From Streptomyces sennicomposti (GTDB lineage: Bacteria > Actinomycetota > Actinomycetes > Streptomycetales > Streptomycetaceae), in assembly GCF_019890635.1 (NCBI RefSeq), contig NZ_JAIOAB010000002.1:62001-126000 (forward strand): a DNA stretch of 64,000 nucleotides. The letters are read 5' to 3'. Within the stretch, counting starts at the first letter, position 1. Each line of letters opens with the position of its first letter. Below are positions 25,700 to 32,934 of the stretch, one piece after another. The translations under genes were made by a program, and so were the position numbers. The notes under the pieces were generated by a model. It did no database searches, was not told the origin of the DNA, and saw only the letters and a program-made list of their open reading frames with translations.

Positions 25700-27439
25700 A
25701 TGAGCGACTTCGACGCGATCGACTCGCTGCTCGCCTCCCTCACTCCTCAGCCCGCGCTGCCCGAGGCGGAGGCGCGCCGCGACCTGCGGGAGCGGGCCGG
25801 CCTGTCGAAGGCCCAGGTGGCCCGGACCCTCGGGGTGAGTCCGTCCACGGTCACGGGGTGGGAGACGGGCCGGGACCCCTCCGGGGAGCTGAGGGCGAAG
25901 TACGCCTACCTCCTGGACGGCCTGGCCGCAAGGTTCGCCTCGCCTACCTCGCCTGCCTCGCCCGTCTCATCTGCGCCGCTTGCCTCGCCTGACTCGGCGG
26001 CGGCAGGGGAGGCCGCCGCGCCCGGGCCCGCAGGGGCCCAGAGCACGACGCCCCAGCCCACGGACCCGACCCCGGACTCGACCCCGAGCCCGACCCTGAG
26101 CCCGGACTCGACCCCGAGCCCGGCCACGGGGGGCGACGGGGACGACGTCGCGGCCCTGGCCGTGCCCGAGCCCTGTGTCCTGTGCGGGCGGCCTGCGCGC
26201 CACCAGGTCGCCGGTTTCCCCCAGCACCTCGATGCCGCCCAGTGCACCGCCCCGAACGCCCCCCCCGCCGAGCCCCCTGTCCCCACCGTCCCCGCCGAAC
26301 TGCCGTCGAGCCGGACGACGGCCCCCGCCCACCCCGCGCCCGGCACCCGAGCCGCACCCCCCGCCCAGCCCGCGCCCGGCCCCCAGCCCGCACCCGGAGT
26401 CCAAGCCGGGGCCGGGGTCCGAACCGGAGCGGGCGCCCGGCGTCGGCGGACCGTGCCCGTTGTCGAGGCGTCGCCGGACCCCGTCGCAGCGGCCGTCGCC
26501 GAGGCGCTCACACGTCATGAGGGCGACGTGGAGGCGGCGACTGCGGCCCTCCTCAAGCGGGCCATCCCGGACGCGATGGCCCTGCTCGACGACTGCCGCA
26601 AGGGCGGCCGCTACGCCGTCGTCGCGCACCCCTGGATCCCCGACGTCCTGCGCAAGCAGTCCGCCCGCGGCGCCGACCAGATCTGGGAGGCGCGCCCCAA
26701 GTGGACCCGCCCGGAACTGCCCGAGGGCCGGCACGAGGTGACCGCCCTGGACATCAACGGCGCCTACCTCAGCGCGCTCAAGACACACCTGCCGCTCGGG
26801 CAGCTCGAGCACACCGTGGGCGACGTGCACGACCGCCGCCGCGCCGGCGTCCACCTGATCACCCCGCCCGAGTGGGAGCACGGCGCGTATCTGCCCAACC
26901 CGATCGGCAACCGCGACGAACCCGGCCCGCTCTGGGTCACCGAACCCACCCTGCGGCTGCTGCTGCGCCTGTCCGGCCCGAAGTACGCGCTGTGCGAACC
27001 TCCCGAGATCCACGAGTCGTTCACCTCGGGCGCCACGGAGAACCTGCTGGAGAAGTTCCGTGTCGTCCTCAAGGACGCCCGGGACCGGGCCCTCGCCGAC
27101 GGCGACGAGGTGACACTGGAGTATGTGAAGGCGATGTACTCCAAGTTCGTCTCCACGATGGGGGAGTCGAACTACAACCGGGAGTTGTACCGTCCCGACT
27201 GGATGCACCTGATCCGCTCGCAGGCCTTCGCCAACCTCTGGGTCAAAGCGCTCAAGGCGCACGACTCCGGTCTGGCGGTCGTCCGTGTGATGGGCACCGA
27301 CGAACTCCACGTCGTCGGCGACTGGCGGCGTGTCTTCCCCGAGGGCCGCGGGGTCGCGGAAGTGAAGGTCAAGGACGTCTACTCCGTCGGCGCCGCTCCC
27401 GAGACCCCGGCCGCCGCCGGCGACGCCGACGAGAACTGA
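25700..27439 (+). CDS. Tap-like telomere-associated HTH protein with polymerase-like motifs
   Basis: A 579-aa protein. An XRE-type HTH spans about residues 28-58 (AGLSKAQVARTLGVSPSTVT). A long Pro/Ala/Ser linker (80-250) contains a possible zinc knuckle, Cys159-x2-Cys162 with His176 and Cys182. The C-terminal domain (about 255-560) holds three elements in order: ALDINGAYLSAL (Asp351), VKAMYSKFVSTM (Tyr480-Phe483) and MGTDELHV (Asp534). These recall motifs A, B and C of phi29-type protein-primed DNA polymerases, although the first Asp of DTD is Gly. The layout also recalls Streptomyces Tap, which recruits terminal protein to telomeres. It sits 20 nt before a Tpg-like gene. Tap relationship is from remembered family features; polymerase ancestry is inference. 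Confidence 0.7.
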   Translation: MSDFDAIDSLLASLTPQPALPEAEARRDLRERAGLSKAQVARTLGVSPSTVTGWETGRDPSGELRAKYAYLLDGLAARFASPTSPASPVSSAPLASPDSAAAGEAAAPGPAGAQSTTPQPTDPTPDSTPSPTLSPDSTPSPATGGDGDDVAALAVPEPCVLCGRPARHQVAGFPQHLDAAQCTAPNAPPAEPPVPTVPAELPSSRTTAPAHPAPGTRAAPPAQPAPGPQPAPGVQAGAGVRTGAGARRRRTVPVVEASPDPVAAAVAEALTRHEGDVEAATAALLKRAIPDAMALLDDCRKGGRYAVVAHPWIPDVLRKQSARGADQIWEARPKWTRPELPEGRHEVTALDINGAYLSALKTHLPLGQLEHTVGDVHDRRRAGVHLITPPEWEHGAYLPNPIGNRDEPGPLWVTEPTLRLLLRLSGPKYALCEPPEIHESFTSGATENLLEKFRVVLKDARDRALADGDEVTLEYVKAMYSKFVSTMGESNYNRELYRPDWMHLIRSQAFANLWVKALKAHDSGLAVVRVMGTDELHVVGDWRRVFPEGRGVAEVKVKDVYSVGAAPETPAAAGDADEN

Positions 27440-27458
27440 CAGGACGGGGAGACCTCAC

Positions 27459-28031
27459 GTGCCGCAGCACACCATCGAGTTCGGCAAGTTCGGCGCCCAG
27501 GGCGTCAAGGGGCACGAGGCCGTCGCCCGCCAGCTCGACGCCCTCGCCGACTTCATCGCCTCTCCCGTCACCACCCGGCGCGGCCTCATGGCCCGCCTGC
27601 ACTACCTCACCCGCACCCCCCACGCCCGCGCCGCCGCCCGGGAGGCGGGTCTGACCGTCACCGACCGCACCCTCAGGGCGTGGCTGGCCGGCGCCCGCAA
27701 CCCCACCCCGCACAACCTCGTCCGGATCGACACCGCCTACCGCACGGTCCGCCGCCACAACATCGCCCGCTACCTCCTGGCCCGCCTCAACCGCAGGGGC
27801 CGCGGCACCCGCGTCGAGATCCACCCGCTCGACCAGTCCGGCGTCCGCCCTCCCCACCAGCGGTTCGTGGAGTTCCGCACCCTCAACGTCCGCCGCTGGG
27901 AGGCCATCGTCGACGCCTGGGCCGCCGGCGACGACCAGGCCCTGGACGACGCGTGGACGGACCAGATCATCGACCTCGGCTCGCAGTGGGGCCAGTACGA
28001 GTACGTCACCAACATCGGCTTCGCCGCCTGA
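27459..28031 (+). CDS. Tpg-like telomeric terminal protein
   Basis: A 190-aa basic protein starting at GTG 27459 after ACGGGGAG. A predicted HTH spans about residues 63-92 (AGLTVTDRTLRAWLAGARNP), followed by a basic helix (RTVRRHNIARYLLARLNRRG) and a C-terminal domain (FRTLNVRRWEAIVDAW, DDAWTDQIIDLGSQWGQYEY). Size, N-terminal HTH, basic middle and acidic C-terminus match Streptomyces Tpg proteins, which are covalently joined to telomere 5' ends. Thr117 in the basic segment GRGTRVEIH is a possible priming residue, by position only. The order Tap-like then Tpg-like is that of known tap-tpg operons. It could serve a linear plasmid, an alternative telomere type or an integrated relic. Confidence 0.65.
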   Translation: MPQHTIEFGKFGAQGVKGHEAVARQLDALADFIASPVTTRRGLMARLHYLTRTPHARAAAREAGLTVTDRTLRAWLAGARNPTPHNLVRIDTAYRTVRRHNIARYLLARLNRRGRGTRVEIHPLDQSGVRPPHQRFVEFRTLNVRRWEAIVDAWAAGDDQALDDAWTDQIIDLGSQWGQYEYVTNIGFAA

Positions 28032-28061
28032 CCCTCACCCGCCCCCGGAGGCCCCCGGCCG

Positions 28062-28721
28062 TCACTCGTACCGGTACTTCAGCGAGTCCGCCTCCGCCTG
28101 CTCGATGTCGGCGATCGTCAGCTCCGGCATCCGCAGTTGCGCCAGCGTCACCTCGGCCGAGGTCGGCTGGGCGTCCGCCGGCAGCCACTGCTCCGGCTGC
28201 CACGCCCCGCCGCGCAGAAGCGACTTGGGGCAGTGCGGGTAGACCTCCTCGATCCCCAGCACCAGCGCACTGGCCGGCGGCTTGCCCACGGCGGTCAGCT
28301 GCGACAGCAGCTCCGGGCGGGTGGAGACACAGGCCCGGCCGTTCACCCGGAGCGTCGTGGTGCGCCCCGGCACGACGAACAGCAACCCGGCCCGTCCGGT
28401 GGCGATGACGTTCTGCAGGGTGTCCAGACGCTTGTTGCCGGTCGCGTCCGGTATCGCCAGCGTCCGCGCGTCCAGGACGGAGACGAACCCGGCGGGGCCG
28501 CCGCGCGGGGAGACGTCGCAGTTGCCCTCCGCGTCCGCGCTGGCGACCAGGACCAGCGAGGAGCAGGCGATCAACTGCCGGGTCTGATCGGTGAGTTCGG
28601 TCATCTGCTTGCGCAGCGCCGTGTCCTTGGGGAGTTCGTAGACCCGGCGCAGCGCCTCCCGGTCGGACACGGAGTCGAGGCGGAGCGAGTCGAAGGCACT
28701 GCCGGCAGGAGACGTCGTCAT
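28062..28721 (-). CDS. PPOX-class FMN-dependent flavoprotein (MSMEG_1061 family)
   Basis: A 219-aa split-barrel flavoprotein of the pyridoxamine 5'-phosphate oxidase-like superfamily. Recognisable segments are SSLVLVASADAEGNCDVSPR, GNKRLDTLQNVIATGRAGLL and TLRVNGRACVSTRPELL, typical FMN-binding strands, and the ending KSLLRGGAWQPEQW is characteristic of this subgroup. On the minus strand a TAGGGT box about 10 nt before ATG 28721 suggests leaderless transcription. It is convergent with the Tpg-like gene 30 nt away. The physiological substrate is unknown. Confidence 0.85.
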   Translation of the reverse strand: MTTSPAGSAFDSLRLDSVSDREALRRVYELPKDTALRKQMTELTDQTRQLIACSSLVLVASADAEGNCDVSPRGGPAGFVSVLDARTLAIPDATGNKRLDTLQNVIATGRAGLLFVVPGRTTTLRVNGRACVSTRPELLSQLTAVGKPPASALVLGIEEVYPHCPKSLLRGGAWQPEQWLPADAQPTSAEVTLAQLRMPELTIADIEQAEADSLKYRYE

Positions 28722-28895
28722 GCCACCGACCCTAAGGGGCCGGGCCTGTGACCGATCTCGGCGATGGGACGGGTTCAACAGGCGGTGGCCGCCCGTCGGT
28801 CGGCAGGCAGGTGGTCGGCCTCCAGCAGCACGGGGAAGGACGCCGCGGAGGACCTTCTCCACCGGCTGCCGGTCAGCGGCACCGGTCGCCGGTGG

Positions 28896-29747
28896 TCAGC
28901 GACGGTAGGCGGTGGTCGCGATGTCGACGAAGGACCGGACCAACGGGTTGGCGTCACCCTCGTTCCACACCGCCACCACACGGCTCGGCGGCATGTCGGT
29001 CAGCGGCACCACGACCAGCTCCGCCGGCAGATCGTGCCCCAGCGGAGCCAGGCCCACCGTGCCGTTCCACAGCACGGACTGCAGGCACTCCTGGACGGCG
29101 CGCACCACCGGCCCCTCGCGCGGCCTCCCGCCGTTCCAGTACGACTGCCAGAGGGGGTCGGTGCCCGGCGGGAACCGGAACCAGCGGCGGTCGCTCAGCT
29201 CCGCCAGCCGCAGCCCGTCCCGGCGGCCCAGCGGATCGTCGGCGCGCAGCACCACACCGACCGGATCGGCGCGCAGCGCACGCACGCTCAGGGCCGTCTC
29301 GTCGAACGGCGCCCGGGTCAGCGCGACGTCGACCAGCCCGGCGCGCAGCCCGCAGGTCGGGTCGGTCAGATCGGTGTCGCGGATGTGGATGTCGACGCCG
29401 GGGCGATTTCGGCGGAAGGCGGCGGCCAGCCGGGCCACCGCCGGGTCGGTGCTGTCGCCCAGGATGCCGATGGTGACGGCCGTGACGCCGGCCGCCGCGC
29501 TCACGCGCCGCCGGACGCGGTCGGCACGGTCGAGCAGGGCCCTCGCTTCGTCGAGCAGCACCGAGCCCGCCGGAGTGAGCCTGACGCCCGTGGGGGAGCG
29601 GGTGAACAGCGGCGCCCCGAGATCGGCCTCCAACTGCTTGATCGCCCGGCTCAACGGCGGCTGGCTCATATGCAGTCGGGTGGCGGCCCGACCGAAATGC
29701 AGTTCCTCGGCGACCGTCACGAAGTAGCGCAAGGTCCGTAGCTCCAC
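28896..29747 (-). CDS. LysR family transcriptional regulator
   Basis: A 283-aa LysR regulator with the N-terminal winged HTH (ELRTLRYFVTVAEELHFGRA, LHMSQPPLSRAIKQLE, FTRSPTGVRLTPAG) and a periplasmic-binding-like effector domain. GTG 29747 is chosen because it gives the canonical LysR N-terminus. It is divergent from the cupin/DoxX genes, with a candidate LysR box between them, so it probably controls both. The inducer is unknown. Confidence 0.93.
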   Translation of the reverse strand: MELRTLRYFVTVAEELHFGRAATRLHMSQPPLSRAIKQLEADLGAPLFTRSPTGVRLTPAGSVLLDEARALLDRADRVRRRVSAAAGVTAVTIGILGDSTDPAVARLAAAFRRNRPGVDIHIRDTDLTDPTCGLRAGLVDVALTRAPFDETALSVRALRADPVGVVLRADDPLGRRDGLRLAELSDRRWFRFPPGTDPLWQSYWNGGRPREGPVVRAVQECLQSVLWNGTVGLAPLGHDLPAELVVVPLTDMPPSRVVAVWNEGDANPLVRSFVDIATTAYRR

Positions 29748-29756
29748 GCTGCAACG

Positions 29757-29771
29757 ATACCCACGAGGTAT
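29757..29771. promoter_or_regulatory. LysR-type box between divergent genes
   Basis: ATACCCACGAGGTAT is a 5-bp inverted repeat (ATACC/GGTAT) around 5 nt and satisfies the T-N11-A rule of LysR sites. It lies 10 nt from the LysR start and about 58 nt before the cupin start. Confidence 0.65.
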
Positions 29772-29828
29772 CGACGGCGTAGGACAGGTCTTGGACACCG
29801 GCAGGTGTTCGGCGGTGCACTCGTGAGC

Positions 29829-30323
29829 ATGACCGACGAAGCGAAGACCAGCGAGCCGCACACCCGCCCCGCCGTATCGGTGGTGGGCGCCGGCGACGGC
29901 GAGACGATCGTGCTGGGCACCACGCGCATGCGGATCCTGGAGGACGGCAGCCACACCGGGCACCGCCTCGCGATCGCCGAATCCATCCTCGCCCCGCACA
30001 CCCAGGGACCGCCGCAACACCGCCACGCCCGGCACGACGAGGGCTTCTACATCCTCTCCGGCACCGTGCGGTTCACCGTCGGGGACGAGGACCACGACGC
30101 CGCCGCGGGCACACTCGTGATGGTTCCGCCCGGCGCCCCGCACACCTTCGCCAACCTGACCGACCGACCCGCCGTCATGCTCAGCACCTTCACCCCCGAC
30201 CTGTACGTGCAGTACTTCCGGGACCTCCAGGAGATGCTCGCCGACGGCCGGACGCCCACACCGCAGGCCGGCATCGACGCGATGAGCCGCTACGCGACCG
30301 AGCCCGCCACCGACCTCCCCTGA
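29829..30323 (+). CDS. Cupin domain protein
   Basis: A 164-aa single-domain cupin. The metal motif 1 reads GPPQHRHARHDEGFYILSG (two His, one Glu), and motif 2 reads VPPGAPHTFANLTD with the third His. Start is ATG 29829 or the in-frame GTG 29823. It is followed 9 nt later by a DoxX gene in the same direction and is under likely control of the divergent LysR protein. Cupins of this type act as dioxygenases or small-molecule binders; the substrate is unknown. Confidence 0.88.
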   Translation: MTDEAKTSEPHTRPAVSVVGAGDGETIVLGTTRMRILEDGSHTGHRLAIAESILAPHTQGPPQHRHARHDEGFYILSGTVRFTVGDEDHDAAAGTLVMVPPGAPHTFANLTDRPAVMLSTFTPDLYVQYFRDLQEMLADGRTPTPQAGIDAMSRYATEPATDLP

Positions 30324-30332
30324 ACGGAACCC

Positions 30333-30692
30333 ATGAACATCGCCTACTGGAGCGTCGCGGGACCGCTCGCGCTCTTCTACCTCTACGCGGGCACGCTGAA
30401 GATGATCCGCAGCCGCGATCGACTCCGGCCGATGATGGCCTGGGTCGACCACATGCCCCTGCCCGCCCTCAGGGCGCTGGGGGCGGTGGAGACACTCGGC
30501 GCGACCGGCCTGATCCTGCCGCCGCTGACCGGCATCGCTCCCTCACTGGCGCCGGCCGCGGCGGTCGGCTTCGTCCTCCTGCAGGCGGGCGCGATCGCCG
30601 TCCATCTGCGGGGCGAGGACCGCCGCATCGCGCTCAACGCGGGGCTCGCCGTCGCCGCGGCCGTGACCGTCTGGCCGGCCACCCGGCTGTGA
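30333..30692 (+). CDS. DoxX family membrane protein
   Basis: A 119-aa protein with four predicted membrane segments (ALFYLYAGTLKMI at the first, then ALGAVETLGATGLILPPLTG), typical of DoxX/DoxD-like proteins. It is the second gene of the cupin operon, and its stop overlaps the start of the flavin monooxygenase remnant. The family is linked to redox or membrane stress roles without a fixed reaction. Confidence 0.82.
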   Translation: MNIAYWSVAGPLALFYLYAGTLKMIRSRDRLRPMMAWVDHMPLPALRALGAVETLGATGLILPPLTGIAPSLAPAAAVGFVLLQAGAIAVHLRGEDRRIALNAGLAVAAAVTVWPATRL

Positions 30693-30877
30693 CCGGCACA
30701 GTGCTCGCTGCGCATCCCGGCGACACCGAGGCCGCGCTTGTCGAGTACGAGCGGGCCTTGTTGGCCCGCGGTGCCGAGTCCGTCACCTTCGATGGCGCCG
30801 AGGTCCACGGGATCGACTCCGAGAACGACACAGCCCAGGCCATGCTCCAGATGATCACCGCGCGGAATTACGACTGA
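30689..30877 (+). pseudogene. FAD-dependent monooxygenase, C-terminal remnant
   Basis: Sixty-two codons encode AHPGDTEAALVEYERALLAR, the helix that follows the GD motif in TetX-like aromatic monooxygenases, then the C-terminal tail. The FAD and substrate domains are missing. It overlaps the DoxX stop (GTGA), so a full monooxygenase was likely the third operon gene before deletion. Confidence 0.6.
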
Positions 30878-31019
30878 GCAGAGTCACGACTGAGATGTGT
30901 GCCGGTCGCAGACCAGCGGGCGGTCACCGTGGCGTCGCCGTCGGCGCCGCACGCGCTGGAGTGGGCGTACGCGGACGGCATGGGTGTCCGCGTACGGCTC
31001 GGGCCGTCCCGGGCGGCGT

Positions 31020-32069
31020 TCAGCCTGTCGCCGAGCGGGTGGGGTGCGGGACGGCGCCGTGTGCCAGGAGGCTGCGGGCGCAGTCGAGGACGGTCTCGCG
31101 GGCGGGACGGGGGCGCCAGTCCAGGAGGCGGTCGGCCTTGGCGGTGGTGTGGCGGTTGCGGCGCCCGAGGGCGGGAGTGATGTCGCGCAGGGACGGGTCG
31201 CGGAAGCGGGCGGCGAGGCGGACGGCGACGTCGGGGATCCGACGGGTGGAGACCCGGTCGGCGTCCGGGCCCAGTTCCTCGCGCAGGGCGCGGGCCATGT
31301 CCAGCATCCAGGTGAACTCACCGGTAGCCAGGAAGCGTTCACCCGCCGCGGCGGGGGAGGTCATGGCGCGGATGTGGACGTCGGCGAGGTCGCGGACGTC
31401 GACGATCTCCAGGCCGATACGGGGCACGCCGCGCAGGGCGCCGGTGAGCATCCGCTGGACCATGCCGACCGAGCCGATGGTGCCGGTCGTCAGGATCGGT
31501 CCGAGGACGGCGCCGGGCAGGATCGTGGTCAGCTCGGTGGGGCCGTCGCAGGAGACCATGAAGTCCCAGGCGGCGCGCTCGGCGAGGGTCTTGGAGCGGC
31601 GGTAGGGGATCAGGGTGGGATCGTCGGGGTCGGTCCACAAAGTCTCGTCGGTGACGCCCTCCTCGGCGTAGGAGGAGGGGCTGGCGGCGTTCGCCGCGGA
31701 CGTCATCACCACACGCCGCACTCCGGCGGCGGTCGCGGCGCGCAGGACCCGCAGCGCGCCGTCGCGCGCGGGGGCGATCATGGCGTCCGAGTCGTCGGCG
31801 ACGGCTCCGCCGAGCGGGGAAGCGACGTGCAGGACGTGGTCGACGCCCTCGACCGCCGCGTCCCAGCCGTCGTCCGAGGTGAGGTCGGCGACCGCGAACT
31901 CCAGCCGGTCGCCGGCGTCGGCCCCGGCGGCGACGGTCTCGCGCGCCACCTGCTCCTTGCTGTGGCCGCGCACGGTGGTCCGCACGCGGTACCCGCGCCG
32001 CAGGAGCTCCACGACGCACCATCCGGCGATGTAGCCGCTGCCTCCGGTGACCAGGACCGTTTCCGGCAT
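31020..32069 (-). CDS. NAD-dependent epimerase/dehydratase (extended SDR, dihydroflavonol reductase-like)
   Basis: A 349-aa extended short-chain dehydrogenase. The cofactor site is VLVTGGSGYIAGW at residues 5-17 (GxxGxxG), followed by an Arg after beta-2 (TTVRG), which suggests NADP. The active site has Ser and YxxxK (SSYAEE, then PYRRSKTLAERAAWDF). It is divergent from a TetR gene with a perfect inverted-repeat operator in between, so it is probably the repressor's target. The substrate may be a ketone or aldehyde entering secondary metabolism; this is not readable. Confidence 0.87.
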   Translation of the reverse strand: MPETVLVTGGSGYIAGWCVVELLRRGYRVRTTVRGHSKEQVARETVAAGADAGDRLEFAVADLTSDDGWDAAVEGVDHVLHVASPLGGAVADDSDAMIAPARDGALRVLRAATAAGVRRVVMTSAANAASPSSYAEEGVTDETLWTDPDDPTLIPYRRSKTLAERAAWDFMVSCDGPTELTTILPGAVLGPILTTGTIGSVGMVQRMLTGALRGVPRIGLEIVDVRDLADVHIRAMTSPAAAGERFLATGEFTWMLDMARALREELGPDADRVSTRRIPDVAVRLAARFRDPSLRDITPALGRRNRHTTAKADRLLDWRPRPARETVLDCARSLLAHGAVPHPTRSATG

Positions 32070-32098
32070 GGCTGTCCTCCACGGGGTGTGACAAGATG

Positions 32099-32151
32099 AA
32101 ACGGAAGGGCTTCCGCCTTGCCCTTCGAACGTAACGGAAGCCCTTCCGTTT
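32099..32151. promoter_or_regulatory. TetR operator: perfect 17-bp inverted repeat
   Basis: AAACGGAAGGGCTTCCG at 32099-32115 is the exact reverse complement of 32135-32151, separated by 19 nt. Each arm itself contains CGGAAG/CTTCCG. It spans the divergent promoter region of the SDR gene and the TetR gene, a layout for two repressor dimers. Confidence 0.75.
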
Positions 32152-32180
32152 AGCAATCGGACGATCGGATCGGAGCCGCC

Positions 32181-32840
32181 ATGCCGCCGTCATCCGCCCG
32201 AGCCCCGCGCAGCGACGCGGTGAACAACCGGGCCCGCATCCTCGCCGTCGCCGCGGACGCCTTCGCCGCGTCCTCGGGGGTCTCCATGACGGCCGTCGCC
32301 AAGCAGGCCGGGGTCGGCGTGGGGACGTTGTACCGGCACTTCGCCACCCGCGAGGAACTGATCGTGGAGCTCTACCACCACGAGATCCAGAAGGTCATCG
32401 ACCTCGCCCACTCCCTCGCGGCCGACCTGCCCCCGCTCGACGCGCTCCGCCGCTGGTTCGAGGAGGTGGCCCGCTACGGGAAACTCAAGCACGGCGTATC
32501 GGAGGTCATCCACGCGGCGACCAACGGCGGACTCGACGACAAGAACTACCAGCCGTTCCTGGGCGCCATCGCCGCCCTGCTCGACGCCGGCGTCGCGACC
32601 GGGGAACTGAAACCGGGCACCGACCCCGAGGACGTGCTCCTCCAGCTCAGCGTCCTGTGGCGGATTCCACCGGGCGAGGGCGCCGAGGCCCGCGCCGACC
32701 GCATCCTGGAACTCATCCTCGACGGCCTGCGCACCCGGCCCCAGGCCCCGGCGCCTGACCCCGCGCCAGACCTGCAGGATGATCTGCCCACCCCCTCCGG
32801 CCGGAGTGGAACGGCAACGAGGACACCCTCTCCGGCCTGA
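32181..32840 (+). CDS. TetR family transcriptional regulator
   Basis: A 219-aa TetR protein. The HTH (VSMTAVAKQAGVGVGTLYRHF) lies at about residues 35-55, followed by an all-helical effector domain and a Pro/Ala-rich tail. ATG 32181 is divergent from the SDR gene, and the inverted repeat at 32099-32151 is the evident operator. The stop lies inside a hairpin that precedes the CRISPR leader. Confidence 0.92.
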   Translation: MPPSSARAPRSDAVNNRARILAVAADAFAASSGVSMTAVAKQAGVGVGTLYRHFATREELIVELYHHEIQKVIDLAHSLAADLPPLDALRRWFEEVARYGKLKHGVSEVIHAATNGGLDDKNYQPFLGAIAALLDAGVATGELKPGTDPEDVLLQLSVLWRIPPGEGAEARADRILELILDGLRTRPQAPAPDPAPDLQDDLPTPSGRSGTATRTPSPA

Positions 32841-32855
32841 GCCGAAGGGGGTGTC
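32822..32855 (+). terminator. Hairpin at the 3' end of the TetR gene
   Basis: GACACCCTCTCCGGC (from 32822) pairs imperfectly with GCCGAAGGGGGTGTC (to 32855) around the TGA of the TetR gene. There is no U-run after it. It could insulate the CRISPR leader from upstream transcription. Confidence 0.45.
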
Positions 32856-32934
32856 GAGAGGACGAGCCGGGCTGTACGTTGCAGCACTAAATGAAATCAC
32901 CCACACCGTCGGGTAAAGTCCCAGCTCAACAAGC
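32856..32934 (+). promoter_or_regulatory. CRISPR array 1 leader
   Basis: A comparatively AT-rich stretch (around CACTAAATGAAATCACC) leads into AAAGTCCCAGCTCAACAAGC just before repeat 1. The same ending, with CCCAGCCCAACAAGC, precedes array 2. This marks the leader end; the degenerate last repeat at 34030 marks the trailer. Confidence 0.7.

Noticed and set aside
30895..32099. 400-codon plus-strand frame over the SDR gene
   Set aside because: Antisense of a gene with clear cofactor and YxxxK motifs.
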